Positions 1 through 9,006 of a stretch of DNA of 64,000 nucleotides are shown piece by piece. Each line of letters begins with the position of its first letter. Position 1 is the stretch's first letter. The translations under genes and the position numbers were made by a program. Under the pieces are notes generated by a model that searched no databases, was not told where the DNA came from, and was given only the letters and a program-made list of their open reading frames with translations. Origin of the DNA: Clostridiales bacterium (GTDB lineage Bacteria > Bacillota > Clostridia > Oscillospirales > Oscillospiraceae); NCBI GenBank assembly GCA_025757645.1, contig CP107216.1, forward strand, positions 1,797,501-1,861,500, in the 5' to 3' direction.

Positions 1-2172
1 CGCCTGCTCCAGCTGCGCCTGCACGGTGTCGAGCTGCGCATGGGCCGCGTCGAGCGCCGTCTGCGCGTCCTCAAGCTCGGCCTCGCACTGCTTTTTCTCC
101 AGCGTGAGCGTGTCGAGCGCCGCGCGCAGGCGCTTGAGCTCGTTTGCGCGGGAAAGGATGCCGCTGCCCTTGGCGGCGCTGCCGCCGGTGAGCGAGCCGC
201 CCGCGTTGACGAGCTGCCCGTCGAGCGTGACGATGCGGTAGCGGTGGTCATAGCGCCTGGAGATGGCGATGGCATCTTTCATCGTCTCGGCCACGACGGT
301 GCGGCCGAGGAGATTGCTGACGATATTGCGGTAAGCGGCGGCGCAGGTGACAAGCGTATCGGCCACGCCGACATAGCCCGGCTCCTGATCCGGCACGCTG
401 TTTAAGTGCATCGGACGGATGGTATCGAGCGGCAGGAACGTCGCGCGGCCGGTCTCGCGCCGGCGCAGCAGCTCAATGGCCTGCGCGCCGCAGCTTTGCG
501 TATCGACGACGATGTTCTGCGCCGCGGCGCCGAGCGCCGTCTCGATGGCGAGGGCGTAGCGGTCGCCAGTCTTGATGAGGTTTGCGACCGGGCCGCGCAC
601 GCCGCGCAGCGTCCCCTTTTCGGCCGCGTGCATGACGGCCTTGACCGCGCGGTTGTAGCCCTCGAAGTCCTTTTCCATCTCCGTGAGCATACGGATGCGC
701 GACTCGGTGCTGCGCAGGTCAACCGTCAGACCGGACAGCCGCTCCTGCTGTCGGGTGAGCGCCTGCTCACAGGCGGAAAGGCGCTGGGCCTTTTCCCTTT
801 GCTCCGCGCGCAGGGCGTCGCACGCGGTGCGCGCCTGCTGCTGCGCTGTCTGCTTTTCCTGCTGCTGCGTCTCAAGCGCCGCCAGATGCTCGGCCGCTTC
901 CGCGGCGGCGGTGGCGACGGCGTTTTCCTGATCGAGCAGCTCCTGCGATTTATCCGCCAGGAGCGTGATGCGCGTGCGGCACTCGGCCAGCGCGCTGCTC
1001 TGCGCGCTCTCTTTGGCGAGCAGCTCCGTGTACGCGCGCTCGGCCTCGCCGGAGGAGGCCGCGTTGCGGTCGATCTCGGCGAGCACGGATTGTATCTCCT
1101 GCGCGTGCTGCGCCTTTTCGGCCTCGATCTCCTGCAGGCGGCGCTGCTGCGCGTCGATCTGTGCCTGCAGAGCGTCCGCACGGTCAGTCTGCTCGGATAC
1201 CTCCACGCGCAGGCGCGCGATGCTGTCGGCACTGTTTTGCAGGTTCGTGCGCACGACGGCCGCGGCGCTCTCGCACTCGGCAGCGGCGCTCTCGGCCTCG
1301 GAGATCTGCTCGCGTGTGCGCTCGGACTCCAGATCCTTCTCGCGCATCTTCTGCGCGATGTTCTCCGACGCTGCATAGAGCTGCTCGAGCTCACGCTGCG
1401 CGCCGGCGAGGTTTTCCTTCGCGGTCTGATAATCGCGGTTCACGGTCTCAGCCTGCGCGTGCAGCCGGTCGAGCGTCTCCATCCAGACGGAAACCTCCGC
1501 GCTCTTGAGCTCGTCGCGCAATCGGAGATACTTCTTCGCCGTCTCGGCCTGCTTGCGCAGGGGCTCAACCTGCAGCTCCAGCTCATCGACCTTGTCGTTG
1601 ATGCGCAGGAGGTTTTCCTCCGTGCGGGCGAGCTTGCGCTCCGACTCCTCCTTGCGGTAGCGGTAGCGCGAGATGCCGGCCGCTTCCTCAAAGATCTCGC
1701 GGCGCTCGTTGCTCTTGCCGGAAACGATCTCGGCGATGCGACCCTGCCCGATGATCGAGTACCCGTCGCGGCCGAGACCGGTGTCCATGAGCAGCTCGTT
1801 GATATCGCGCAGGCGGCAGGCCTCGCGGTTGATATAATATTCGCTCTCGCCGCTGCGGTAATAGCGGCGGGTGATCATGACCTCGGTGTTCTCGGTGTCG
1901 AAGATGCCGGTGCTGTTGTCAAGGATGAGCGACACCTGCGCAAAGCCCATGGGGCTGCGCTTTTCCGTGCCGCCGAAGATGACATCCTCCATCTTGCCGC
2001 CGCGCAGCGTTTTCGTGCGCTGCTCGCCCATGACCCACAGGATGGCGTCCGATATGTTCGACTTGCCGCTCCCGTTCGGGCCGACAATCGCCGTGATCTC
2101 CTGGTCAAAATTCAGGCGCGTCTTGTCCGGGAAGGACTTGAAGCCCTGGATCTCCAATGCTTTTAAGTACAC
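1..2172 (-). CDS. smc: SMC chromosome-condensation ATPase, 3'-truncated by window edge
   Basis: This is the N-terminal 724 residues of the Structural Maintenance of Chromosomes protein, the ATPase core of bacterial condensin (with ScpA/ScpB), acting on the nucleoid. The protein starts MYLKALEIQGFKSF, typical of SMC. The Walker A GPNGSGKSN follows near residue 32, then the Q-loop region and a long coiled coil rich in E, Q, A and R. A hinge domain lies near residues 500-650 (GYVGVADTLV, GGSLTGG). The second coiled coil and the C-terminal ABC half lie outside the window. I chose the GTG at 2170-2172 because GAGGG sits about 8 nt upstream and the homology begins there. The frame is open to base 1. 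The gene has its own sigma-A promoter and is separated from rnc by a terminator. Confidence 0.96.
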   Translation of the reverse strand, partial: MYLKALEIQGFKSFPDKTRLNFDQEITAIVGPNGSGKSNISDAILWVMGEQRTKTLRGGKMEDVIFGGTEKRSPMGFAQVSLILDNSTGIFDTENTEVMITRRYYRSGESEYYINREACRLRDINELLMDTGLGRDGYSIIGQGRIAEIVSGKSNERREIFEEAAGISRYRYRKEESERKLARTEENLLRINDKVDELELQVEPLRKQAETAKKYLRLRDELKSAEVSVWMETLDRLHAQAETVNRDYQTAKENLAGAQRELEQLYAASENIAQKMREKDLESERTREQISEAESAAAECESAAAVVRTNLQNSADSIARLRVEVSEQTDRADALQAQIDAQQRRLQEIEAEKAQHAQEIQSVLAEIDRNAASSGEAERAYTELLAKESAQSSALAECRTRITLLADKSQELLDQENAVATAAAEAAEHLAALETQQQEKQTAQQQARTACDALRAEQREKAQRLSACEQALTRQQERLSGLTVDLRSTESRIRMLTEMEKDFEGYNRAVKAVMHAAEKGTLRGVRGPVANLIKTGDRYALAIETALGAAAQNIVVDTQSCGAQAIELLRRRETGRATFLPLDTIRPMHLNSVPDQEPGYVGVADTLVTCAAAYRNIVSNLLGRTVVAETMKDAIAISRRYDHRYRIVTLDGQLVNAGGSLTGGSAAKGSGILSRANELKRLRAALDTLTLEKKQCEAELEDAQTALDAAHAQLDTVQAQLEQA

Positions 2173-2247
2173 AAAATCCCTCGCATATCCGGCGTCTGCG
2201 CGTGCAGAGACGCCGCTGATATCTCAAATCAAAGTAATACAAAGTAG

Positions 2248-2276
2248 AGTATACCGCCAAAAATGCCATTTTGCAA
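2248..2276 (-). promoter_or_regulatory. sigma-A promoter of smc
   Basis: On the minus strand TTGCAA (2271-2276) and TATACT (2248-2253) are separated by 17 bp. The 5' leader then contains a stem-loop (GGCGTCT / AGACGCC, about 2191-2214) before the smc ribosome binding site. This gives smc expression independent of the rnc terminator. Confidence 0.65.
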
Positions 2277-2303
2277 CGGCCGGAGCGCATTTTTTCAGAT
2301 GTG

Positions 2304-2340
2304 AAAAAATGCAGCCGCCTGCGTTTTCGCAGGCGGCTGC
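2304..2340 (-). terminator. rho-independent terminator after rnc
   Basis: A perfect 13-bp inverted repeat (2311-2323 with 2328-2340, TTTT loop on the plus strand) is followed on the minus strand by a run of six T. It lies just after the rnc stop codon. An overlapping A/T-rich hairpin (GCATTTTTTC / GAAAAAATGC, 2287-2312) continues into the smc promoter region. Confidence 0.8.
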
Positions 2341-2346
2341 ATGCCG

Positions 2347-3024
2347 TTATTGCGGCATCTGTTCGAGCGCGCACCGGGCGGCGGACTGCTCCGCCTCCTT
2401 TTTCGTGCGGCCGGTGCCGCGGCCGATCTCGCTGCCGTTGAGCAGCACGGCCATGGTGAATGTCTTGTTATGGTCCGGACCGCTCTCGGCGCAGACGGTA
2501 TAGGAAAGCGTCTGCCCGGCGCGGCGCTGCACGCGCTCCTGCAGCTCGGTCTTATAGTCCTCGACGTGGTGGATCTCCCCCTCGGCCAGACCGTTGAGGA
2601 TGTGCGCGAGGATAAAGCGCTGCGCGGGCTCCAGCCCGCCGTCAAGATACATGGCGGCGATGACCGCCTCCACCGCGTCGGCGAGAATGGACGGCCGCTC
2701 TCTGCCGCCGCTGCGCTCCTCCCCGTGGCCGAGGCGGATATAGTCGCCCAGATGCAGCGTGAGCGCCACGCCGTGCAGCGCCTGCTCGCAGACGAGCTCG
2801 GCACGCAGGCGGCTCATCTTCCCCTCCGGCATGTCGGGATAGAGCGCATAGAGCCGCGTCGCCGTGACCATACCGAGCACGGAATCGCCTAGAAACTCGA
2901 GCCGCTCGTTGCTGGTATAGCCCCGCGCGCGGTTTTCATTGGCATAGGAGCTGTGCATGAGCGCATTCTCCAGCAGCGCCCGGTCGCGGAACGTGTAGCC
3001 CAGGCGGGCCTCCAGCGCCTCCAT
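2347..3024 (-). CDS. rnc: Ribonuclease III
   Basis: Double-strand-specific endoribonuclease that processes rRNA precursors and structured mRNAs in the cytoplasm. The 225-residue protein shows the RNase III signature NERLEFLGDS near residue 40, the second acidic cluster ADAVEAVIAAMYLDGG near 115, and a C-terminal double-stranded RNA-binding domain (about 155-225, including GTGRTKKEAEQSAA). Length is normal for the family. The start codon overlaps the plsX stop by one base (TGATG), so the two are translationally coupled. The acyl carrier protein gene often found between plsX and rnc is absent here. Confidence 0.96.
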   Translation of the reverse strand: MEALEARLGYTFRDRALLENALMHSSYANENRARGYTSNERLEFLGDSVLGMVTATRLYALYPDMPEGKMSRLRAELVCEQALHGVALTLHLGDYIRLGHGEERSGGRERPSILADAVEAVIAAMYLDGGLEPAQRFILAHILNGLAEGEIHHVEDYKTELQERVQRRAGQTLSYTVCAESGPDHNKTFTMAVLLNGSEIGRGTGRTKKEAEQSAARCALEQMPQ

Positions 3025-4049
3025 CAGTTGCTCTCCTTCGCCGCGTGCTTGTCCACACGCATGTAGGAGATGTTGGCCGTGATGTCGTCAATGATGCCGG
3101 AATCGACAAAGGCGATCGCCTGACGGATGGCGTTGTAGATCGCGCGCGCATCAGATGAGCCGTGGGCCTTGATGACCGGCTTGCTGATGCCGAGCATGGC
3201 CGTGCCGCCGACCTCGTTCGGGTCAAGCGATGCCTTGAGCGCGTGGAACTCGTCCCTGATGGCAAGGGCAGCCATCTTGGTCTTGAAGTTTTTCATGAAA
3301 ATGCCCTTGAGCTGGCGCGTCATGTACTTGATGCTGCCCTCGATGCCCTTGAGCAGCACATTGCCGGTAAAGCCGTCCGTGACGACGACGTCCACATCGC
3401 CGCTGAACACCTGCGACGCCTCAACGTTGCCGATAAAGCGGATGCGGCCGGCGGCGTCCGCCGCCTTGAGCAGCGGGAATGTCTCGTGCTGGAGCTCAGA
3501 GCCCTTGTGATCCTCGGTGCCGTTGCTGAGCAGGCCGACGCGCGGCGCGGCGATGCCGAGCATGGTGCGGGCATAATAGCTGCCCATATAGGCAAACTGC
3601 AGCAGGTACTCCGGCGTGCAGTCGGCGTTGGCGCCGCAGTCGATGAGCATGACGCCCGCGTCGCCGTTCGGCAGCACAGGGGCCAGCGCCGCGCGGCGGA
3701 TACCGTGGATGCGCTTGACGATGAGCGTAGCGCCGGTGAGCAGCGCGCCGGTGCTGCCGGCAGAGACGACCGCGTCGCCCTTGCCGTCGCGCAGCATATT
3801 GAGCGCGACCGTCATGGAAGCGTCCTTCTTGCGGCGGGTGGCTGTGCTGGGGTCGTCGTCCATGGTGATGACTTCGCTCGCGTCGATGATCTCGAGCTTG
3901 GCCTGCTCATTGCGCAGGCAGGCCTCAATGGCGGCGCGCTGGCCGACGAGCACGATCTCCGCGCCCAGCTCCTGCTGCGCGTGCACCGCGCCCTTGACGA
4001 TCTCGTCCGGAGCGAGGTCACCGCTCATTGCGTCCACAAGAATTCTCAT
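3024..4049 (-). CDS. plsX: Phosphate acyltransferase PlsX
   Basis: Converts acyl-ACP and phosphate to acyl-phosphate for phosphatidic acid synthesis, at the inner face of the membrane. The 341-residue protein begins MRILVDAMSGDLAPDEIVKG, which matches the PlsX N-terminus except that the usual GGD is SGD. Further family features are GALLTGATLIVKRI and GFTGNVLLKG. AAAGGAGG precedes the ATG. The start overlaps the trmFO stop (ATGA), and its stop overlaps rnc, so trmFO-plsX-rnc look co-transcribed. Confidence 0.95.
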   Translation of the reverse strand: MRILVDAMSGDLAPDEIVKGAVHAQQELGAEIVLVGQRAAIEACLRNEQAKLEIIDASEVITMDDDPSTATRRKKDASMTVALNMLRDGKGDAVVSAGSTGALLTGATLIVKRIHGIRRAALAPVLPNGDAGVMLIDCGANADCTPEYLLQFAYMGSYYARTMLGIAAPRVGLLSNGTEDHKGSELQHETFPLLKAADAAGRIRFIGNVEASQVFSGDVDVVVTDGFTGNVLLKGIEGSIKYMTRQLKGIFMKNFKTKMAALAIRDEFHALKASLDPNEVGGTAMLGISKPVIKAHGSSDARAIYNAIRQAIAFVDSGIIDDITANISYMRVDKHAAKESN

Positions 4050-5359
4050 AGATGAAAAACCTCCTTTTGTTTCAGCCCGTCCAGGATCTGCAGGCTGCGC
4101 GCCGAGATCTCCGCGTTCTTATTGCGCTTGCCGCGCACGCGGTGATCCAGCGGTGTGATGATGCCAAAATTGATGTTCATGGGTTGAAAATCGCCGACGC
4201 TGCCGCCGGAAATGTACAGCGACAGTGCGCCGATGGCCGTCTCTTGCGGGAAATCGACAGGCGGCAGTCCGAGCAGCTGCGCGGCCGTCTCGATGCCGAC
4301 GAGCGCGCCGGACGCACACGACTCCACATAACCCTCGACGCCGGTCATCTGCCCGGCGAAGCGGATGCGCGGGTCGCGCCGGAGACGATAATACCGGTCG
4401 AGCAGCTGCGGGGAATTTAAATAGGTGTTGCGGTGCATGACGCCGTAGCGGACGAAATCCGCATTCCGCAGCGCCGGGATCATGGAAAAGACGCGCTTTT
4501 GCTCGCCGAACGTCAGGTGCGTCTGGAAGCCGACAATGTTATACAGCGTGCCCCCGGCGTTGTCGCGCCGGAGCTGCACGACGGCATAGTTGTCGCGCCC
4601 GGTGCGCGGGTCGCGCAGGCCGACCGGCTTGAGCGGGCCGTAGCGCAGCGTGTCCTCCCCGCGGCGGGCCATGACCTCGACCGGCATGCAGCCCTCAAAG
4701 ACTGCACCGTCGTCAAAGCCGTGGATGGGCGCTTCCTTTGCGCTGCGCAGCTCCTGCACGAAAGCGGTATACTCCGCCTGATCCATGGGACAGTTGACGT
4801 AGTCGGCCGTGCCCTTGTCGTAGCGGCTGGCAAAAAAGGCGCTGTCCATGTCCACGCTCTCGAGCGTGACGATGGGGGCAACGGCATCGTAAAAATGCAG
4901 GTCGAACTCCGGGCAGAGGCGCTGGATCTCGGCCGCCATGGCATCGCTCGTGAGCGGGCCGGTCGCAATGACGACCTCACCGTCCGGGATGGCGTCGGCC
5001 TCGGCGCGCTCGACGGTGATGTTCGGATGCGCGCAGATGCGCTCCGTGATCTCGCGCGCGAACGCCTCGCGGTCCACGGCGAGCGCGCCGCCGGCGGCGA
5101 CGCGGTTGTGATCCGCGCTCGCAAGCACGACGGAGTCGAGCCGGCGCAGCTCCTCCTTGAGCAGGCCGACGGCGTTCGTGAGCTCATCGCTGCGCAGGGA
5201 GTTGGAGCAGACGAGCTCGGCAAAGTTTTCGGATACGTGCGCGGGGGTCATTTTCTTGGGTTTCATCTCGATCAGGCGCACCGGGATGCCGCGCCCGGCC
5301 AGCTGCCACGCGCACTCGCATCCCGCCAGGCCCGCACCGATCACGGTCACTGGGGTCAT
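4046..5359 (-). CDS. trmFO: tRNA m5U54 methyltransferase TrmFO (folate/FAD-dependent)
   Basis: Methylates U54 in the T-loop of tRNA using 5,10-methylene-tetrahydrofolate and FADH2. The 437-residue protein starts MTPVTVIGAGLAGCE, a dinucleotide-binding GxGxxG fold. It also contains the TrmFO hallmark CSNSLRSDE near residue 50 and MNINFGI near the C-terminus. The open frame extends 15 codons further upstream, but ATG at 5357-5359 has GGAGG 6 nt before it and starts exactly at the FAD fold. It overlaps plsX by four bases and follows topA after a short terminator-like hairpin. Confidence 0.95.
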   Translation of the reverse strand: MTPVTVIGAGLAGCECAWQLAGRGIPVRLIEMKPKKMTPAHVSENFAELVCSNSLRSDELTNAVGLLKEELRRLDSVVLASADHNRVAAGGALAVDREAFAREITERICAHPNITVERAEADAIPDGEVVIATGPLTSDAMAAEIQRLCPEFDLHFYDAVAPIVTLESVDMDSAFFASRYDKGTADYVNCPMDQAEYTAFVQELRSAKEAPIHGFDDGAVFEGCMPVEVMARRGEDTLRYGPLKPVGLRDPRTGRDNYAVVQLRRDNAGGTLYNIVGFQTHLTFGEQKRVFSMIPALRNADFVRYGVMHRNTYLNSPQLLDRYYRLRRDPRIRFAGQMTGVEGYVESCASGALVGIETAAQLLGLPPVDFPQETAIGALSLYISGGSVGDFQPMNINFGIITPLDHRVRGKRNKNAEISARSLQILDGLKQKEVFHL

Positions 5360-5371
5360 AGCGTTCCTCCT

Positions 5372-5400
5372 CGAAAAAGGCGGCCGGTCAGGCCGCCTTT
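5372..5400 (-). terminator. terminator-like hairpin between topA and trmFO
   Basis: A perfect 10-bp stem (AAAGGCGGCC / GGCCGCCTTT, 5376-5400) is followed by a T-rich end on the minus strand. It sits directly after the topA stop and just before the trmFO ribosome binding site. It may only partly terminate, because no separate trmFO promoter is evident. Confidence 0.55.
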
Positions 5401-5404
5401 CCAA

Positions 5405-7744
5405 TTATACTTCCTTCTTGGGTTTCGTCGTCTTTTTGGCTGCCGGTTTTTTGGCGGCCGTTTTCTTTGCAGCGGGCTTTTTGGCAGCGGTTTTCTTTGC
5501 AGCGGACTTTTTTGCCGCCGGCTTCTTGGTCTCCGGCTTCGTCTCCTTGGACTCCGACTCAGCCTTGGGCTCAGCCGCGTCGTCCGCCGGTTTCGGCTTG
5601 CGCTTGTAGCCGCGCTTGTCGGGCGGCAGATAATTCGGGCACTCGGGGTTGATGCAAAACGGCTTGTTCGCGCCCTTGCCGGCGCGTTTGAACATGGTCT
5701 TGCCGCACTCGGGGCAATAGTCCTTCGTCGGCACGTCCCAGGTCATGAAGCCCTGGATGCTCTCGCCGCCCTCACCCTCGCCATGTCCCGGGCAATCATG
5801 CCCGCGCTCACAAGCGTAGTAGGCAAAGCCCTTGCGGGACGTGCGCTTGAGCAGACGGCCGCCGCAGGCCGGGCACTTGCCGGGCATCTCGACGACGATG
5901 GGCATCGTAAAGCTGCACTCCGGGTAGCCTGGGCAGGCAAGGAAGCGGCCGAAGCGGCCGTTTTTATACACGAGCTTGCGCCCGCAGTTCGGGCAGACCT
6001 CGTCCGACTCCTCATCCGGCACCTTGAGATGCTTGCCCTCGAGCTGGATCTCGGCGTTGTTGAGGTTCGCGTCAAAGTCTTTATAATACTCGCGCAGCAC
6101 GTCCTTCCACGCCATCTTGCCGGCCTCGATCTTGTCAAGGTCCGTCTCCATGTTGGCGGTGAACTTCAGATCGACGATGTTGCGGAAGTACTCCTCCATC
6201 ATCTCGGTCACGACGATGCCGAGATTCGTCGGGCGCAGGTAGCGCCCCTCCTTGACAACATAGTTGCGGCTGAGGATGGTCGAGATCGTCGGCGCGTACG
6301 TGGACGGACGGCCGATGCCCTTTTCCTCCATGGCGCGGATGAGCGTCGCCTCCGTGTAGCGGGCGGGCGGCTGCGTGAACTGCTGCTCCTTCGTGACGTT
6401 TTTAAGCTCCACGGCATCGCCCTGCTTGAGCGACGGCAGCGGACGGCGCACTTCACTCGTCTCCTCGTCCTTCGCCTCTTCATACACGGCGGTGTAGCCC
6501 GCGAACTTCTGCTCGGAGTAGTTGGCGCGGAAGAGATAGCCCGCGCTGCCGGCATCCACGACGACGTTGTCGTACACGGCGTTGGACATCTGGCAGGCCG
6601 TGAAGCGGCCCCAGATGAGCCGGTAGAGCCGGTACTGCTCCGGCGTAAGGTCGTGGCGCACGCGATCCGGCGTGAGCGTGACGTCCGTCGGGCGGATGGC
6701 CTCGTGCGCGTCCTGTGCGCCGGCCTTGGTCTTATACGTGCGCGGCTTACCGGGGTGGTACTCCGGGCCGTAATGCTCGACGATGAAGGACTGCGCGGCG
6801 GCGAGCGCCTCATCGGACAGGCGCTGCGAATCGGTACGCATATAGGTGATGAGGCCGATCGTGCCGCGGTCGGTAATGTCCACGCCCTCATAGAGCTGCT
6901 GCGCGACCGACATGGTGCGCCGCGGCGTCATGCCCAGGCGACGGGAAGCCTCCTGCTGCAGGGTCGAGGTGATGAACGGGGGCGACGGGCTGCGCTGCTT
7001 TTCGCCGCGCTTGACGCTCGCAATTTTGAACGGTTCGGCCGACACGGCGGCAATGATCTTGTCGGCCGTGGCCTCGTCCGGGACATCCATTTTCTTATCG
7101 GCCGTGCCGTAAAAGCGCGCCGTGAACGTGCCCGCGCCGCAGTCGAGCAGCGCGTCGAGCAGCCAGTACTCCTGCGGCTGGAAGGCGCGGATCTCGTTTT
7201 CGCGGTCGACCACGATGCGCGTGGCCACCGACTGCACGCGGCCGGCGGACAGGCCGGGCTTGACCTTGCGCCAGAGCAGCGGACTGAGCTTATAGCCCAC
7301 GATGCGGTCGAGAATACGGCGTGCCTGCTGCGCGTCGACCAGATCCTGATCGATCTCGCGCGGGTGCTGGATGCTCTCGGTGACGACCTTTTTCGTGATC
7401 TCGTTGAACGTCACGCGCTTGGCCTTGTCATCCGGCAGATCCAGCAACTCCTTCAGGTGCCATGAAATGGCCTCTCCTTCGCGGTCCGGGTCGGTCGCAA
7501 GATAGACGGTGTCGGCCGATTTCGCGCGCTTTTTCAGGTCGGCGATCACGTCCGCGCGGTCTTTCACGGGCAGGTACTGCGGCGTAAAATCACCGTCAAT
7601 GTCCACACCCATGGTGCTCTTGGGCAGGTCACGCAGGTGGCCCATCGAGGCCACGACCTGATAATGATTGCCCAGATATTTTTCGATTGTTCTGGCCTTC
7701 GCCGGAGACTCGACGATCACCAGATCGGTTTTTGCTTTTGCCAT
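5405..7744 (-). CDS. topA: DNA topoisomerase I (type IA)
   Basis: Relaxes negative supercoils through a 5'-phosphotyrosine intermediate. The 779-residue protein has an N-terminal Toprim domain (VIVESPAKARTIEKYLG; TDPDREGEAISWHL near residue 85), the catalytic core with active-site Tyr301 in GLITYMRTDS, and three C-terminal four-cysteine zinc ribbons (CPNCG...CPGYPEC, CPACG...CERGHDC, CPECG...CINPEC). It ends in a lysine/alanine-rich tail of AAKK-type repeats, common in high-GC topoisomerases and probably DNA-binding. It follows dprA with a 5-nt gap, so dprA and topA share a transcript. Confidence 0.97.
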   Translation of the reverse strand: MAKAKTDLVIVESPAKARTIEKYLGNHYQVVASMGHLRDLPKSTMGVDIDGDFTPQYLPVKDRADVIADLKKRAKSADTVYLATDPDREGEAISWHLKELLDLPDDKAKRVTFNEITKKVVTESIQHPREIDQDLVDAQQARRILDRIVGYKLSPLLWRKVKPGLSAGRVQSVATRIVVDRENEIRAFQPQEYWLLDALLDCGAGTFTARFYGTADKKMDVPDEATADKIIAAVSAEPFKIASVKRGEKQRSPSPPFITSTLQQEASRRLGMTPRRTMSVAQQLYEGVDITDRGTIGLITYMRTDSQRLSDEALAAAQSFIVEHYGPEYHPGKPRTYKTKAGAQDAHEAIRPTDVTLTPDRVRHDLTPEQYRLYRLIWGRFTACQMSNAVYDNVVVDAGSAGYLFRANYSEQKFAGYTAVYEEAKDEETSEVRRPLPSLKQGDAVELKNVTKEQQFTQPPARYTEATLIRAMEEKGIGRPSTYAPTISTILSRNYVVKEGRYLRPTNLGIVVTEMMEEYFRNIVDLKFTANMETDLDKIEAGKMAWKDVLREYYKDFDANLNNAEIQLEGKHLKVPDEESDEVCPNCGRKLVYKNGRFGRFLACPGYPECSFTMPIVVEMPGKCPACGGRLLKRTSRKGFAYYACERGHDCPGHGEGEGGESIQGFMTWDVPTKDYCPECGKTMFKRAGKGANKPFCINPECPNYLPPDKRGYKRKPKPADDAAEPKAESESKETKPETKKPAAKKSAAKKTAAKKPAAKKTAAKKPAAKKTTKPKKEV

Positions 7745-7749
7745 CGGGT

Positions 7750-8994
7750 CTACTCCAACTCCTTATGATTCTGCGCAGTGCCTGCGCGTATATTTAATGA
7801 AAAGCGTTTGCCCGGCTCCTGCCGGACGACGCCGCGGATCTGCAGCACGGTCAGCTCCGCGAGCACCTTACTCGCCGGCAGCTGCGTCTTTTCGATGATG
7901 AGGTCCACCTGTGTGCCGGGCGCATCGATCGCCGCGACGATCTGCAGCTGCTCGGTCGTGAGCGACTTCAGCTGCGCTTCCAGGTCAATATATGCCTCCG
8001 ACTGCGGCTTGTCAATCCTTTTCTCCGCGACCGGGCGGCGCACCTGTGCAAAGCCGCTGCCCATCTCCGGCGGCGGTTCAGGCGCCTGGGTCTCGGGCGC
8101 GGGCGCGATATTTTCCCGCAGCGTGCCGGGAAACATGCGGCGAAAATCGCTCAGCACATCCCACGCGCACGTGGCCGGACGGGCGCCGTCCTTGAGCAGC
8201 GCATTGCTGCCGGCCGAGGCGCGGGAGTCCGCGTTGCCGGGCACGGCAAAGACCTCCCTGCCCTGCGTGACGGCATCGTCGGCAAACAGGAGCGCGCCGC
8301 TTTTCTCCGGTGCTTCGACCACGACCGTCGCCACCGCGAGACCGGACGTGATGCGGTTGCGCAGCCGGAAGCCAAAGCGCGGCACGGACATATTCGGCGC
8401 AAACTCGCTCACAACGGCGCCGCAGCGCGCGACCTCCTGCGTGTATGCACCCGCAAAATCCAGGTTGATCGCCGTACCGGACACGCCCACGCAAATGCCG
8501 CCGGCGTGCAGCGCGCCCTCGGCGGCCGAGCGGTCGATCCCGGCGGTGAGGCCGGAGAGCACGATACCACCGTGCCGCACGATCTCGAAGCCGAACTTGC
8601 GCGCGGTGCGCACGCCATACGGCGTTGCGCTGCGCGTGCCGACCACGGCGACGGCCGCGCGGTCGTCGAGCTGCGGCAGCGTGCCGCGCACGTAGAGCAC
8701 GAGCGGCGGGTCGTAGATCTGCAGCAGGCGCTGCGGATAGGCGGCGTCCTGGATCGTCAGGATGCGGATATGCTCCCGGTCACAGATGGCGAGCGCGCGG
8801 TTGGCATCCTTCATGTCTTTATCCAGCAGCAGACGGAGCTCCTCCGGGCGCAGCGGCACACGGACACGGTAATCCGCCTCCGTGGCAAAATATACATCCC
8901 GCGGCGTGCCGAAATGCTCCACGAGCGCGAGCTTCATCTTCGGGCGCACGCCAAAGCGCATGGACAGCCAAACCCAGTATTGCAGCTGCGACAT
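7750..8994 (-). CDS. dprA: DNA-processing protein DprA
   Basis: Single-strand DNA-binding protein that loads RecA during natural transformation or recombination. The 414-residue protein has the SLOG/Rossmann core (AVVGTRSATPYG; GGIVLSGLTAGID; GREVFAVPGN) and a C-terminal winged-helix domain (about 335-405). It is somewhat unusual: the standard SGLARGID...AH reads SGLTAGID...AAE, and the RNRIIAGLS motif reads RNRITSGLA, so nucleic-acid contacts may differ. The ATG has GGAGG upstream. It lies between the RNA methyltransferase gene and topA with gaps of 12 and 5 nt. Confidence 0.92.
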   Translation of the reverse strand: MSQLQYWVWLSMRFGVRPKMKLALVEHFGTPRDVYFATEADYRVRVPLRPEELRLLLDKDMKDANRALAICDREHIRILTIQDAAYPQRLLQIYDPPLVLYVRGTLPQLDDRAAVAVVGTRSATPYGVRTARKFGFEIVRHGGIVLSGLTAGIDRSAAEGALHAGGICVGVSGTAINLDFAGAYTQEVARCGAVVSEFAPNMSVPRFGFRLRNRITSGLAVATVVVEAPEKSGALLFADDAVTQGREVFAVPGNADSRASAGSNALLKDGARPATCAWDVLSDFRRMFPGTLRENIAPAPETQAPEPPPEMGSGFAQVRRPVAEKRIDKPQSEAYIDLEAQLKSLTTEQLQIVAAIDAPGTQVDLIIEKTQLPASKVLAELTVLQIRGVVRQEPGKRFSLNIRAGTAQNHKELE

Positions 8995-9006
8995 TTGCGC
9001 GCCTCC

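Noticed and set aside
406..2166. 586-codon plus-strand open frame at the left edge
   Set aside because: It is antisense to smc. The minus strand encodes the SMC Walker A, hinge and coiled coil in an uninterrupted frame.
5405..5530. Lys/Ala codon repeat at the end of topA as a possible mobile or satellite repeat
   Set aside because: It encodes the AAKK tail frequently found in topoisomerase I of GC-rich bacteria and stays in frame.
4433..7465. 1010-codon plus-strand open frame
   Set aside because: It is the antisense shadow of trmFO and topA, whose minus-strand proteins show full family motifs. Long antisense frames are expected in GC-rich DNA.
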